Assembly: GCA_000467715.1 (NCBI GenBank)
Contig: AJFK01000021.1
Coordinates: 186,001-250,000, forward strand
Origin: Hysterium pulicare CBS 123377
Lineage: Eukaryota > Ascomycota > Dothideomycetes > Hysteriales > Hysteriaceae
Direction: 5' to 3'
Length of the DNA stretch: 64,000 nucleotides
Made by a program: the position numbers and the translations under genes. The stretch's first letter is position 1, and each line of letters begins with the position of its first letter. A model generated the notes under the pieces. It saw only the letters and a list, made by a program, of their open reading frames with translations, had not been told where the DNA came from and did no database searches. Shown piece after piece: positions 47,674 to 58,824 of this stretch.

Positions 47674-48240
47674 TCCAGCCTCCTCGATACATGACTCCCT
47701 TTCTTCACAATTACACAGTAGCAAAATGTCATCGTTGCTATCGGCATGGTTGTTTCTTCCCGGTCCGGGAATAGAAGGATGCTAGTGCGACTAAAACCCG
47801 CGTGACGAGGAAAGGCCCCGATGAGAAGCACCGGTCATCCTTTAATCATAATGATGGAGATCATCGTCATATTTAACCCTATATATCGTTACAGCTCGGA
47901 CAGTTCCTGGATTTCTCCAAGATGCTTCACCTCCGAGTCGATTGTCCACACGTTGCCGAGGGTGCTGTCTGCATTTCGAACCCCAAAACTCCACACAACT
48001 CCATGATCGGTTTCGTGAATTTCGTTTGGACACCCATAGTGAATATCTCCCAGGGCGTTTGGGTAATATCATTCCTTGCGGTTAGTCGGCTTGACGAAGT
48101 TGGCCAAAGTCAAGTGTGCTGCAGAAGAAGGTAAAAGAAGGAAAAATGAAGGCGCAAGGGGTTTAAATAGATATTCTAGAGGAGATATTTTACTTGTGGC
48201 ACGTAAGCTGAGCGCATGACTCGTGAGGTTCTTCGAGTGA

Positions 48241-48249
48241 TATAAAAAG
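48241..48249 (+). promoter_or_regulatory. TATA box (TATAAAAAG)
   Basis: Followed by a strongly pyrimidine-rich tract (TCCTCCTCTCCTCTTCTTCC), as in fungal core promoters, but the next ATG opens only three codons. Confidence 0.35.
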
Positions 48250-48909
48250 TCCTCCTCTCCTCTTCTTCCAACCCTTTCTTGTTACACACATTACTATCAA
48301 GTGATGAATAAATAAATGTGCTATTGTAGTACAATGTGGGCTGGTTGGTTCTTTGCTGTTTCACCCGAGATACTAGAACTATTTGATGTTGTGTAGGGAG
48401 AACTGCTCCCTTCCAAATCAATGCAACACATCATTCGCGACGGGAAATCTTCCCTATGTTCTAAAAGGATGAACTCTACGGCCATGCTTCTGGCAGAGGG
48501 TCTGAGAGGCACTGAACCAGGTTCACGCAGTTATTGACGAATTGTTGATTCGCCGGTGTATTCAGAGACTAACATTCGCAGCAAGTGGAGTTTACTAGCG
48601 AGCCGTAGGAATGGGGAAGGCCATCATCTTTAACCGCTATGTATATCTGCATCCTGCAACGTACAATATCTGGGCAGCTTACACTACATCGTGGTGTCTC
48701 CATTCAGCGATGATCTGATTCCAGCCCTCAGCTCCCAGGGGTGTCGTCAGAATCCTATTTAGGAGCTCCACTCCATGGATAATGATTTCGAGACCGCAAC
48801 GACTTCTGGTGCGTCAATTTGCCGTAATTATGTGGCGGAACCCATTACTTTTTGGCGCAGTCAATATCTTGCCCTGAGTGTAGAGAAAGGAAAGGGAAAG
48901 AGGGAAGAG

Positions 48910-49100
48910 AAGATTTATATAGACAAACCAACGAGAACTCAACGCAAAACAAAAACAACACCGTTACATTATTCAATGAAATCAACTATAAATGAGAGCT
49001 TTAAATATAATCACCGTTTACGCGTGGTTGAGCTTAACCAAACTCTTCTCCAAGATTTATATAGACGAAACCTCAGCAGAATTGTGTAGTCTCAACCACG
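48910..49100. repeat. Short direct and inverted repeats
   Basis: AAGATTTATATAGAC occurs at 48910-48924 and again at 49052-49066. CGTGGTTGAG at 49023-49032 is matched by its reverse complement CTCAACCACG at 49091-49100. Confidence 0.7.
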
Positions 49101-50865
49101 TGAGAGACTGGTAATCGGCAAATAGAGTACGGAGAGGGTCTCCGTTAGGATTAAATTATCCTCTCTTCTCGCTCCTTCCAAGAAACACCGAGCCGATCCG
49201 ACGCTGTGGCACCAACGAACGCGTCGTAAAGTGGCCATGGTCTGTTTCCGGGAGTGTGGGTTTGGGAAAGAGTTAATACGATGAAACAGACATATGGCAT
49301 GTTCCTGTCTGGCAAGAGAGTTGAAAAGTTGATTGATGTGCTGAATCTCAAGACAGAAGTGTGCTGATGATGACGTGAATCGAAATAGAATAATGTTCAC
49401 TTCCAATATATACCAGAAGTGGAAGAAAATGCTTCCGGTACGCCATTTTAAGGTCCACAACCACACCACCACATATCATGACGTTGGGTTTCGATGATTT
49501 TCGAGTCTCCCCTGCATAGCAAGATCGGCGCGTTTTGAACTCATGGGCCCCACGTTGCCGTATCCTTTTAGGAGACCAAGGTGAGAAGTCAGAGAAGTAA
49601 CGAAAGAAGGAAAGAAAGAAGCCCTGAAACAAAGACTCTTTTATAGACGCAAAGTAGGAATCTTAGCATCCGTTGAAGGTTGAACGTGCTTTCCATGGCG
49701 GCAGGCACATGATCACTCCCCAAAGCCTATCTATATAATCCCCCATCCTCTGCTTCTGAAATGTGACCCACATTTTCAAAAAATAGCAGGCAGCGGTGGC
49801 TGGTATCAAACCACTTCGATCACTTTCTCCTATGTTCGGGCGCCGTGGGGACATCAACACTAAAAGCCGTCAAGCTCGGACGATATCCAACAGGTCCTGG
49901 AGCGGAGTGATAAGAGCAGCAGAAAGGAGATCAATACGGTCCCCATGAATAAACAACACATGTGAAAGAGATTGCCCGTGTGGCGCGGACATGTCAGATC
50001 TCGTTCGCTCTCCCGGTCACCCTTGTACGATGAAGAGCATCTTTAAACTCCAGTGCTGACCTTCACCGCCTACCCAATCATCTTTTCCTTTATCTAAACC
50101 AGCCTCTCACCAACCAATCCAATCCCCCCAACTCTCATCACATGGAGCTTCCAGTCGTTTTAGCACTTCAGCGCCAACTCCACCAACAAGCCCCATGATA
50201 CTTCGTAAGAACTATCTTTTAATCTCCAATCCCAAAGACACAGCCCCATCTAACCGGAAAAAATAACTTTTGGGATCTTCCACTCCATAAATCCCTCGTC
50301 TGCTGTGAAGTGAAACGCTACTTGGCCATGTCAATGCGTTTGTTTGGTTGTTGGTTCCCGACAAGCACATGGATAGGCCTTCCCCCCTCATGATCATTCT
50401 ATTATAAGAGCGGATAAGTGTAGTGAAGAAAGAAATGAAGTTCGAAGGGAGTTGGAAGGTTTTGTATTGATTTGCAGGTCCATCACATGACCATTCTGAG
50501 TTCCGGATCACGTGGAAGAAGGACGAGTCTCTTACTGGAAGGCCAGGGTGGACTATAAGAGAGGTTAATCCGATCACATATAATGGAATCGAAATTAGTT
50601 TAATCAACTTTTCCATTACTCTAACTCTACGTAGACGACAACATTAAACCCACTGCCACCCTCCTGCCATTACAACGATCCCTATAAGGAGCGCTCTATC
50701 TCTATCCAACCAAATCCAAAAGAGCGTTTGACGCAGCCGATACATGTCAGCCATGCGTCATTCCAAAACCCCAAGAAACGCCTCGTGCTTTCTCTGCATT
50801 AACTAAGAAGGGAATTGGTATTCAAGGAAAAACAAAGGAAATCGAGTACAAACGACAAAGTCCGC

Positions 50866-51498
50866 TTAGGCCATAGCGGCCAAGGCCATAGCACCGGCAA
50901 GGAAAGCAGCAATGGGCTTGTTGTTGGCTGCCGCAGCGCCCGTGAATTGGGATGGTTCAGCGGTCGCGACGCTCGTGCCGGCTGGAGATAAAGTGCTTCC
51001 TAGCGGGATGGTGTAGGTGACCGGGATCACATTCGTTTCGATGCTCGTTGTCGTGGTGGTAAAAGTGCTGGTTTCTGTAGTGCAAGTATCGCTGCACGAC
51101 GTGACCGTGATGGTCGACGTGCAGGGAACAGTCACGGTTGTGAGGGTGGTGATCTCGGTTGTGATGGTGCTGCAGGACTCGGGTGGTGCAGTTCCCGTTG
51201 GAGACCAAGTCGGTGCTGGAGGACCGGTAGAGTTGGTGAAGAAGGGCTTCCAGGTTGGAGCGGGAGGCGCCGAGGTGTTACATGGTGGTGTGTAGTTTGA
51301 AGGCGGCGTATATGGTGGAGGAGGTGGAGGCGGAGGGGTGTAAGGAGGAGGAGGAGGTGGTGGTGTATACGCCGAATAAGGAGGTTGATATGCCGAATAA
51401 GGAGGTACATATGCCAAAGAAGTAGGTTCCAGGCCACCTGCAGGGACCAGTGCGGTAGCGCTACCCAAAAGGGCGAGGAAAGACAGTGCAGCCTTCAT
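50866..51498 (-). CDS. Pro/Thr-rich GPI-anchored cell-wall protein, 210 aa
   Basis: Single exon. The ATG at 51498 starts a signal peptide (MKAALSFLALLGSATALVPA); an in-frame ATG six codons upstream is less likely. Residues about 28-80 are a tyrosine/proline repeat region: YSAYQPPYSAYTPPPPPPPY and YTPP units, extensin-like. A Ser/Thr and Cys segment follows (TVTVPCTSTITVTSCSDTCT). The C-terminus (FTGAAAANNKPIAAFLAGAM, ending ALAAMA) is a GPI-attachment signal with a small-residue omega site. Predicted to sit on the outer membrane face or be linked to wall glucan. Repeat proteins like this are common and variable between fungal species; no enzymatic role is seen. Confidence 0.85.
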   Translation of the reverse strand: MKAALSFLALLGSATALVPAGGLEPTSLAYVPPYSAYQPPYSAYTPPPPPPPYTPPPPPPPPYTPPSNYTPPCNTSAPPAPTWKPFFTNSTGPPAPTWSPTGTAPPESCSTITTEITTLTTVTVPCTSTITVTSCSDTCTTETSTFTTTTTSIETNVIPVTYTIPLGSTLSPAGTSVATAEPSQFTGAAAANNKPIAAFLAGAMALAAMA

Positions 51499-53763
51499 AT
51501 CGACTGAGTTGCACAATTATTTGGGTTTTGCAAAGGCAGGTAGGCGACGAGTGAACGATTAGATCGATATAAATGAAGGATATAGAGTAACCGTAGCGAG
51601 CGAGTTACTTCTGGTTGAGAGGTTGGTGAGGTGAACCAGTGGCGGGCAATGAGGACACAATCGACAGAAGTTTACCGGAGGGGTGCCATGAGATGAGGAG
51701 GAAGAGGCTCCCTTTTTAAATCACATGGCGGAGAGCCATCCCATGCGTCCTCCAGATATCGGGTTGACCCATCTACAGAAGCGGTCGACTATGGTAGAGT
51801 TGCATTGCCAAGAATAGCTTTGTTAATTCTGACGCAGTTCCTGTGACGAGAAGGTCAAGATCTCGGCGTATCTGTGGAGACATCACCTCTCACGACTCCG
51901 GTAAGGCATACCGGTTGCGGAACTTTCTCGTATGGTGATCGCAATGCCAGTGAGCGAGGTACTGAAGGGTCTAGTCCGAACCATCATCAGAAGCCGCAAC
52001 GCGTAGACGAACTACTTCCAAGGCTAAACATATGGGATGGATTTGAAATGGCAGGGATGTAAGCAGTCAGTAGCCTACATATTGGTTTGCCTACCTCCTC
52101 AAGCCAGACTCCAGCCCTTAGTACAACAACTGGTTTGGCGAAGACGAATGTCCCGCGGTCTGCTCCTCAAGGCAATGACGGTCGAGAACGTGACATTGGC
52201 TGGTTCGTGCCACTGAACGTGAAATAACGCAATCATCATGACTGTATCGAGGAGATTTCGAGAAGAATAATTACCCCATGCGTCTCACGCAACCCACCGT
52301 GATGATGCAACAACACTGAGAACGACGCCGGGATTTAGAGTTTTGGCTTGCCGAGTAGCCTCGTGCTACATAGGATACCTGAGGTCCCCATCCCGCCTGG
52401 CGCCGAGCTTTTATCAACGCCGCAAACAGTCGTCACTCTAAGAATAGAAGTACGGCCTGATGATCATCTCGGATACTCGTTCTCTCTTGGATGTGATAGT
52501 CTCGCCGAGAGGCAAGGCAATGATCATAGCTAAAGGTCAATGAAAATTCTGCCAGAATTCTCCAGACTTTCGACGCCGTATGCGGTCAGCGTGCAAGGTA
52601 CGCCCGTCGAAGGGCCGTGAGCCATGCATGCAGAGGCTATCGTGACAGCAGCTGGAGGACTCGACGACGCAGGCACGGCAGGATGCGAACATGAGGAGTC
52701 CAAACAAGCAACGCTCGGGAGACTTCGACTTCTCACAGCGCGCCACCTTACGATCTGTGCAGGGACTCTTATCGAAACGCCAGGATGCTGCAGATGTGGA
52801 CACGAAGGTTGAAGTTGTGCTTGTGGTGGCCACAGAAGGCTGCTTGGCCTTTTCGCTTTTCGGTTGGCGGCTCCGAGAACTCCATCCCAAGGTTCCGCCT
52901 TCAGGTGCCCTCCTCAACATCGTCACCACTCACAACGCGGGAATACGGTTGCGCCTCTTCTGGAATGCGCTGACCATCACCATATCATCGTTCCTTTGTT
53001 CCTGCGTCCACCGCACACAACGCAGGTTTAATCCTCCGCCGCATCTCCACTGGCTGTCTACGCCCGGCTTAGGTAAAGCTGCCTTCTTCCGCAGAAATAC
53101 GGGCCAGCCAAGTTTAAACGATAAGTGGCGCTGACGGCAGGAATCATATCTGTGAGCAACCGCTTTCGGGTGTCCCTAGTTACGATGCGGGTCGAGTTGC
53201 TATCTACCTTTTGCCCACGAGCGATAGACCACTTCGTACCTCTATCAAGTCACCGATATCCAACTGCTACTGAAAATATCTACTTATGACGCGGAGCCTT
53301 AGAAACTTGGGTTAGGACCCAGGAACCTTTACTCATCATTGGCCGAATGCAGCGCGCGGGCAAACACCATGCCAAGCCTCTGGAATGTGAACGGATCACC
53401 ATGAAAAATCATCACAACGCTGCTTCTTCAATCTATTTTGCTTACCACCACTAGCATCTTCGCATCGGCCATTTTCATAGTAAAGAACAAGGCGGAAACA
53501 GGGTTCGCTGCCTGACCGTAAGGCGACAAAATGTCGAGTACGAGCTCTCCAACTAAGGATATGCCTAATTCGGCTCTAGCCTAACGGGTATCGATAGTGT
53601 AGGGTACTACCGGGGAAGTCCTTCAGTCAGGAAATCATCACTATTCTGTTCTTGGATTTGAAGATCCTCTGCGATTGCCTCATGAAGTGTCATACACCAC
53701 ATCTCACTCTTGTGGAGATAACGGTGTACTTATATATTAATACCAAGGTGATATCACGACTTT
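51499..53763. other. 2.3-kb intergenic region without a recognisable gene
   Basis: Overlapping ORFs on both strands around 52530-53134 include a minus frame (52537-52929) with a Ser/Thr segment and several Cys, and a plus frame (52691-53134); neither has a start context, splice partner or family match. A pyrimidine-poor region with no simple repeats. Nothing called. Confidence 0.45.
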
Positions 53764-55885
53764 TCAGTCATCCTCATCGCTATCCGTACCACTATCCCAA
53801 CCTTCCTCATACTCTTCCGCGATCGCTTGCAGCCCATTACACAGCGATTCCCTTTCATCAGCGCCCACTAATCTGCGCACAATTTGTTCAACAGAGCGGA
53901 TCTGTTCGGCCACAGCAGAAGTCGTAGAAAGACCGGAGAAGACGGCCAACTTCTTTGCTTGGCCCGAACCGACATTAAAAATAGAAGGAAAACTGTCGAG
54001 TAATGGAAAAAGCACAGGAGCCGAAAACCTTTCGTGGAAGTCAGCATCGTCATCGTATTTCCGTTTGCGGTGGCTTCGGTGGCTGTTCGTATACAAGGCA
54101 CAACACCAAAATTTTCTTAGGCCAACTTTTACCCATCGCTCGGCGGAATTATTTTTTAAGAAAAGCCCCGATTTCTGGATGAGAAAAAGAGACAAAGAAA
54201 AGCAACATACCTCTGAACGGCCGGACCTTCACTGAATCGATCACGAGGATCTCTCCCTCCAGTACCCTCAGCAGAACTCCAATCGCCTCTCGAAGTTTCC
54301 GCTCGGCCAAATACATGTTCCTTCTTCCGGCGTCCGCTCATTCCGATCTTGTAATCTTTAGTGAAAACGTCCATGTCGAATTCTGTCAGCTGCGCATCAG
54401 AAGCATCACTTTCTTCGTCTCTCGTTCGCATAGAGCCGACTTTTTCTGCTTGCGCGATTTGGGCTTCGGATTTCTCGTCTAGGACATCCGGGTCTGCTAT
54501 GCTCATTTCGAGTTTGCCGACTCTTCTATTTCCGGTATTGTTGAAGCTTTCTTCGATGTCTTGTAACGTGCCACGGTGGCCGACAGATGATCTGAGCCGT
54601 GACGTGATGGTCATGCTTTCTATTGCGAGGGCTAGAAGGGCAGCTGTATGCCATTGAGAGCTCAGGTCCATTGACAGATATGATGGCGACTTGACGGGAC
54701 TATTCGAGACTGGGACGTATACCGACGCCTGCTCGGACAAGATATGAAGTGATCGTGCTGAGTTCGTGATCTGCTGTAGTCTCTTCTCCTATACGTTGTC
54801 CTTGTCAGCTTTCTCTTCCACTTACATGCATAAAAGTAAAGTATAACTCACTCTCGGAACCGTCAAATTCCCTCCTTGATCTCCTACACCCCAGAACCAT
54901 ATTGGTAGCTTCCCAAACTCGTCTCTCAACCGTTCAGACCACCCACTTGCCCATCCACCCCAAGCATCATCTACTCCAGTCATGACTTGTAAAGCCTGCA
55001 ACCCATCACACTCCTCCACAAATGGTCTTAAATCCCTATCAGTTTCAATCAGCATCTTTCCTCTCATCACAAAACCCCAACTCACCTATCCAGCAAATCA
55101 AACTCCTTATCCATATTCTCAAAAAGCTCCATCCCCACCTCCCACTTCTCAAACGGCATCAACGTATCGTTCATCTCGAACTCCGATAGCTGAATTAGGG
55201 ACTTCGGGTGGTAGTACACTCTAGAGTAATCAGACCAATACCTCACCATATCCGTCGTGAGAGGCGGTGGATCCAATCCCGCATCTAAATGCGTCTGATA
55301 TGTAGATGGTGGAATGGGCGGTTCTCTCTGAATAAGAGGCGCTGAGGTCCTAAAGTCACGAAGTCTATAGATCAATAACCATCACATAATGACCGAACAA
55401 AAGCAATTCTCAGTTGACTGCATCACGTGAATGGATGCTGAGACGAACTCACCACACACCCCTTCCCCTCTCAATCCCCTCATCCTCTACTTCATATAGC
55501 GCATTCACCTTCCGCATGCCCCCAAACGCCCCCTTAAGATCATAGATCAGCGCTCTAGGCGTGAACGTATCGGAGCCATCGGGCGCGATGCCGGGTCGGA
55601 AATGGATGTCGTGGTTTATAGGGGATTCGGGCTCCGGTGGGTATGTGAAGTAGGATTCCTAGAATCCCATTTTAGTTCAGTCTCGAGTTGATCCGGGGGG
55701 GGGGGTTTGATATGGGGGTAAGGGATGGTGGGGAACGAGGATGGAAAATTGAAAGGGTGCGGAAACGGAAGTTTTTGGAATTCTGGAAAAGTGATAATAT
55801 AAGTAGTGCGTACTTGGGTATTCCAGAAATGGGTCCCGATGTAGTTACTCTGTTGGCCGAATTGCAAAGTCACGATTTCGTGCAT
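53764..55885 (-). CDS. dml1: DML1/misato-like tubulin-related protein, 522 aa
   Basis: Six exons: 55885-55814, 55658-55453, 55349-55086, 55035-54852, 54788-54211 and 54028-53764; all junctions keep phase. The start [24 protein letters not shown] is the Misato segment II family hallmark (tubulin-like GTP-binding strand). It continues with [33 protein letters not shown], and the DML1 block [20 protein letters not shown], then LMPFEKW and [20 protein letters not shown] and [11 protein letters not shown]. The C-terminus is acidic (ending [10 protein letters not shown]). In yeast Dml1 is essential and acts in mitochondrial DNA inheritance. Intron 2 uses a TTTAG acceptor at 55351-55350, giving VWTSAPLI; an alternative AG fifteen bases upstream would create a stop. 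Intron 1 holds a run of about 10 G near 55696. Confidence 0.94.
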
Positions 55886-56689
55886 GGCGGGGGCGTTTTT
55901 GCTTGAGAGACGTATTGCTGCTATCACGACTGCGCATTCTTTGTTATTGCGGGAAGGCTTTACATTTGGGGAGCGTGGAAGTTTCTAGGGTGTCGGAAGC
56001 GAGAGGAATAAGTTTCCTTGACGTGCTGGGGATTTGCGTGTTGAATTGGTGTAATTTTTGAGGTCGGATTTCGCGAGGTAACGTTTCTCCCTGTTTCACC
56101 GGACGCATGGTGTAATTGGACAAATCGCAGGTACTTTGAATTAAAGTAACTCTAGCGTAGTGCGCACGTTAAATGTTCCCATGATTTTATGCATTCATAT
56201 AGTGTAACTAATCCTTAGCCCTTATTTTGTTCGCGTTATCGCCTCCACACCTAATTACGGAGAGCCTCTTTTTATGGGTTATCAAGGCCCCTCAGCCTAC
56301 AGCACCACCATCAAGCTCTTTTCACCCTTCGAACCTATAGAGGGGTCTAATGAAGGTTCCTAAACCTTGCCACGAGATTGATAAGTCATCGCCCAGCCTT
56401 GTAGACGGTATTCCAAGCTCGTTCATACAGTACCACGCCACTCAGTACGTCTCATCATCAAACCCAACAAGGATCCCTAGTATCACAACTCAGCTCGCTT
56501 AATACATTACCATATATCTTAAATACAAGCTGTAGAAGCCCCTATCAGAACCCCTATACAGGTAGAGCTTAGTCAACTAATTCACCAAGCCTAGGATTAT
56601 GGCTTGTGTGGCTGTGTGATGCCTCTAATCTACTGGCAAACTTAGTGTGTGTGTGCCGCGAGGTGAACCTCATGACGTACTGCGTCCTA
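55886..56689. other. Gene-free, AT-richer stretch
   Basis: About 800 bases upstream of DML1. From about 56160 to 56600 the sequence has many stops in all frames and CTA/TAG-rich composition like an aged repeat, but no element family can be named. Confidence 0.4.
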
Positions 56690-57257
56690 GTCTTGATAGA
56701 AAGCGAGAGAGCGCCCTGCCGGCGCCGATATGCTCCCAGGCATGATATTTGCTGCTTCGGGGCATTCTCGTTGCCAACGATCGATTCCCTGGCCCACAGT
56801 CGAATGACGGGACGTGGAAAGGCAAATCTCGTAGGTGCTGCTCAAGAACCTCCTTACTTCTGAAGGATCGATCGCATGTTTTACAGTGAATAGATGAATT
56901 CACTGATGTTGCACTAGCGCCTCCTCGCTGCCGAACGATCGATTGTAGCCCTCACAATCCAACGACGGCCGTGAGCGGACGACTTGCCATTGAATGACCG
57001 ACCGCAGTCACACAGTTGAAGAATGAAGCACGCATAGGAAAATCTCGAGATGCCGCACCAGCAAAATGACGGTGCGAATCTAGTGATGTCGCAATAGAGT
57101 CGAAGTCACTTGCGATGTCTAGTTGATTGTCTACCCTATCCAGTGATCGCGCAGCGAGGGCAACCTTGTAGCCTCTCGAGGCAAAAGTCCGAGCGACTGC
57201 CTGGCCGATATTTGGTCCTGCTCCGAGGATGAGAATGACTGGGGATGTGCTGGGCAT
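56690..57257 (-). pseudogene. Chimeric relic: SDR start joined to decayed C2H2 zinc-finger repeats
   Basis: From the ATG at 57257 the first about 50 codons are a normal short-chain dehydrogenase start (VILILGAGPNIGQAVARTFA, SRGYKVALAARSL, then NQLDIASDF) with the Rossmann G-x-x-x-x-x-G turn. The homology then stops and the sequence changes into degraded units of the fungal C2H2 array type: RDFPMRASFFNC, CDCGRSFNGK, LDCEGYNRSFGSEEALVQHQ and CKTCDRSFRSKEVLEQHLRD, then FHVPSFDC. The units lie in different frames, with at least two frame changes, so no intact protein is made. The likeliest story is a rearrangement or gene-conversion break joining two host genes, followed by decay. An intact divergent SDR lies 436 bases to the right. 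Confidence 0.75.
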
Positions 57258-57370
57258 GATTCTGAGTGTAGGGAGAGGTCAGAGCATTCGGGTGCAAGTA
57301 CCAAGCCCTTCGTCTGGTATATAGATAGACAGATGTTTATTACGGCTGCCTATGCTTAAGAAAGGTATCT

Positions 57371-57495
57371 AAATGCGGCATTAGGTAGTCAAACGATTCG
57401 GGGCCTTGACAATCCTGCCCGTGATTTTAATTGTTAATGCAGCATTAGTCAAACGATTCGGGGCGGCGACAATCTTGTCCGTGATATTTATAATC
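57371..57495. repeat. Imperfect tandem duplication upstream of the SDR gene
   Basis: A unit starting AATGCGGCATTAG and containing AGTCAAACGATTCGGGGC, GACAATC and GTCCGTGAT/GCCCGTGAT is present twice, about 60-64 bases apart (57372 and 57436). Copy 2 lacks four bases (GTAG). It lies about 200-320 bases upstream of the SDR ATG. Confidence 0.85.
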
Positions 57496-57692
57496 AACAG
57501 GAGCGGCGGCCTTGTAGATTGAATAACTTGATGATTTATAATAGCATCTATTCAGTATCTATAAAATTATTAGTAGTAGTTCCATATAGTCAACTCTGTC
57601 GTACATATAAGACATAGCTACTTGCCAGTCAGAGTTCAGATCCAGCTGTGTAATCCTTTGCTTTGATATCTTTCTTTGCTCCTTTACTAGAT

Positions 57693-58618
57693 ATGTCGGC
57701 CGACACACTCTCACTTGCAGGAAAGACTGCTTTGGTTACAGGTTCTGGCAGAGAGACTGGCATCGGTGCCGCTATTGCCAGAGCTTTGGCCCGGAACGGC
57801 GCGTCTGTAGCAATTCATTATGTGTCGGAGGACTCCAAGGCGCGAGCTGAGAAGGTAGCGATTAACATCAATAAAGAGTTTGGCACCAAAACCGCCGTCG
57901 TACAAGGAGGGGTGGAAAATTACGATACTGCGAAGAACATGGTTGAGCAAATTCTGAAAGCATTTAGCGTCGATCATATCGATATTCTCGGTATGTCATG
58001 TTCTTTCCAGGTAGTTGGACAAACCTGATTGGCCATTTGTTCTAGTCAACAACGCAGCAGCTGCACGCAACACACCTCTCTTGGAGGTTAAAGAAAAGCA
58101 GCTTAAATATGAATTCGCCGTCAACGTCTTCGGGGTGATTTACATGACACAAGCTGTTGTTGGCGTAGGTCGAATGCCGAAAGGCGGCCGCATCGTCAAC
58201 ATCGGCTCCATCGCCTCCAAAGTTTTGGTCCCACCCCCTGTATATGGTGCGACAAAAGCTGCAATGGATGCCCTGACAACGCTTTGGGCTGGCGAGGTAA
58301 GCTTTCTTTGGTGTTTTCCCTCTACGCTCGACAACCATCTAACGAAATGCCGGACAGCTTGGCAAGAGCCATGGAATTACCGTCAATACACTTGCACCCG
58401 GTCCAGTTCCAACAGATATGTCGAAAGAGTATATGGTGGCCCCTGACGGGTCTCCCACTGCGCTTCAGCTTTCTATGTATGAACAAACGCGAGCTGCGAA
58501 TCGCCTCGGGTCAGTGGAGGATCTGGCTGATGCTACGCTTCTGCTAGTATCAGAAAAGAGCCGGTGGATCACTGCACAGTTTATCTCAGTAAGCGGCGGA
58601 ATTACCGGGAGTGTGTAA
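57693..58618 (+). CDS. Short-chain dehydrogenase/reductase (classical SDR), 269 aa
   Basis: Three exons: 57693-57990, 58046-58296 and 58358-58618; all in phase. Classical SDR fold with the NAD(P) motif TGSGRETGIGAAIARALAR (about 16-34), NNAAAARNTP (about 101-110) and the catalytic Ser in IVNIGSIASK followed by YGATKAAMDALT (Tyr-x-x-x-Lys), then ITVNTLAPGPVPTDM. The C-terminal RWITAQFISVSGGI is the usual end. Similar to fungal 3-ketoacyl-ACP or versicolorin-type reductases that reduce a keto group with NADPH, often in secondary metabolism; no biosynthetic neighbours are visible here, so the substrate is open. The duplicated promoter element immediately upstream suggests inducible control (inference). 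Confidence 0.94.
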
Positions 58619-58824
58619 TCTGGGAGAGAGTTTGACCAGGTCCTCCTACTCCTCTTGTGAAAGCTGGTATACGCCCAAAGGGATGATTCTATTTGCTGAG
58701 CCCATAACTTGCCAACCCATAGTGCCATTTACTCCTCACTCGTAAACCATTTCGGTAGAAGCTCTTCAGGTTTGCATATCCCCGCCCTCAGGCGCGCTTA
58801 GTAACTGGTCTTCCATGGGCTTCC

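Larger units (their letters stand above)
46266..50865. other. 4.6-kb gene-poor region with promoter-like elements
   Basis: No ORF here looks like a protein: the longest (minus 46210-46680, minus 47403-47831, minus 50212-50616, plus 48775-49089) have poor composition. Three TATA boxes on the plus strand (listed separately) precede pyrimidine-rich leader-like stretches, as in transcribed fungal genes. After the second, a short frame from 47725 (MSSLLSAWLFLPGPGIEGC) begins in a good context but stops after 19 codons. Direct and inverted repeats occur at 48910-49100. The region may make non-coding RNA or very short peptides, or be an old gene island. Confidence 0.5.

Noticed and set aside
50212-50616. 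134-codon minus ORF with a hydrophobic start
   Set aside because: Isolated, no cleavable signal followed by a structured domain, and composition like translated non-coding DNA.
52537-53134. Two overlapping ORFs of 130 and 147 codons on opposite strands
   Set aside because: Neither has a plausible start, splice signals or a family; both cannot be real.
56160-56600. Possible aged, mutation-scarred repeat element
   Set aside because: The composition is suggestive only; no terminal repeats, coding remnant or second copy in the window.
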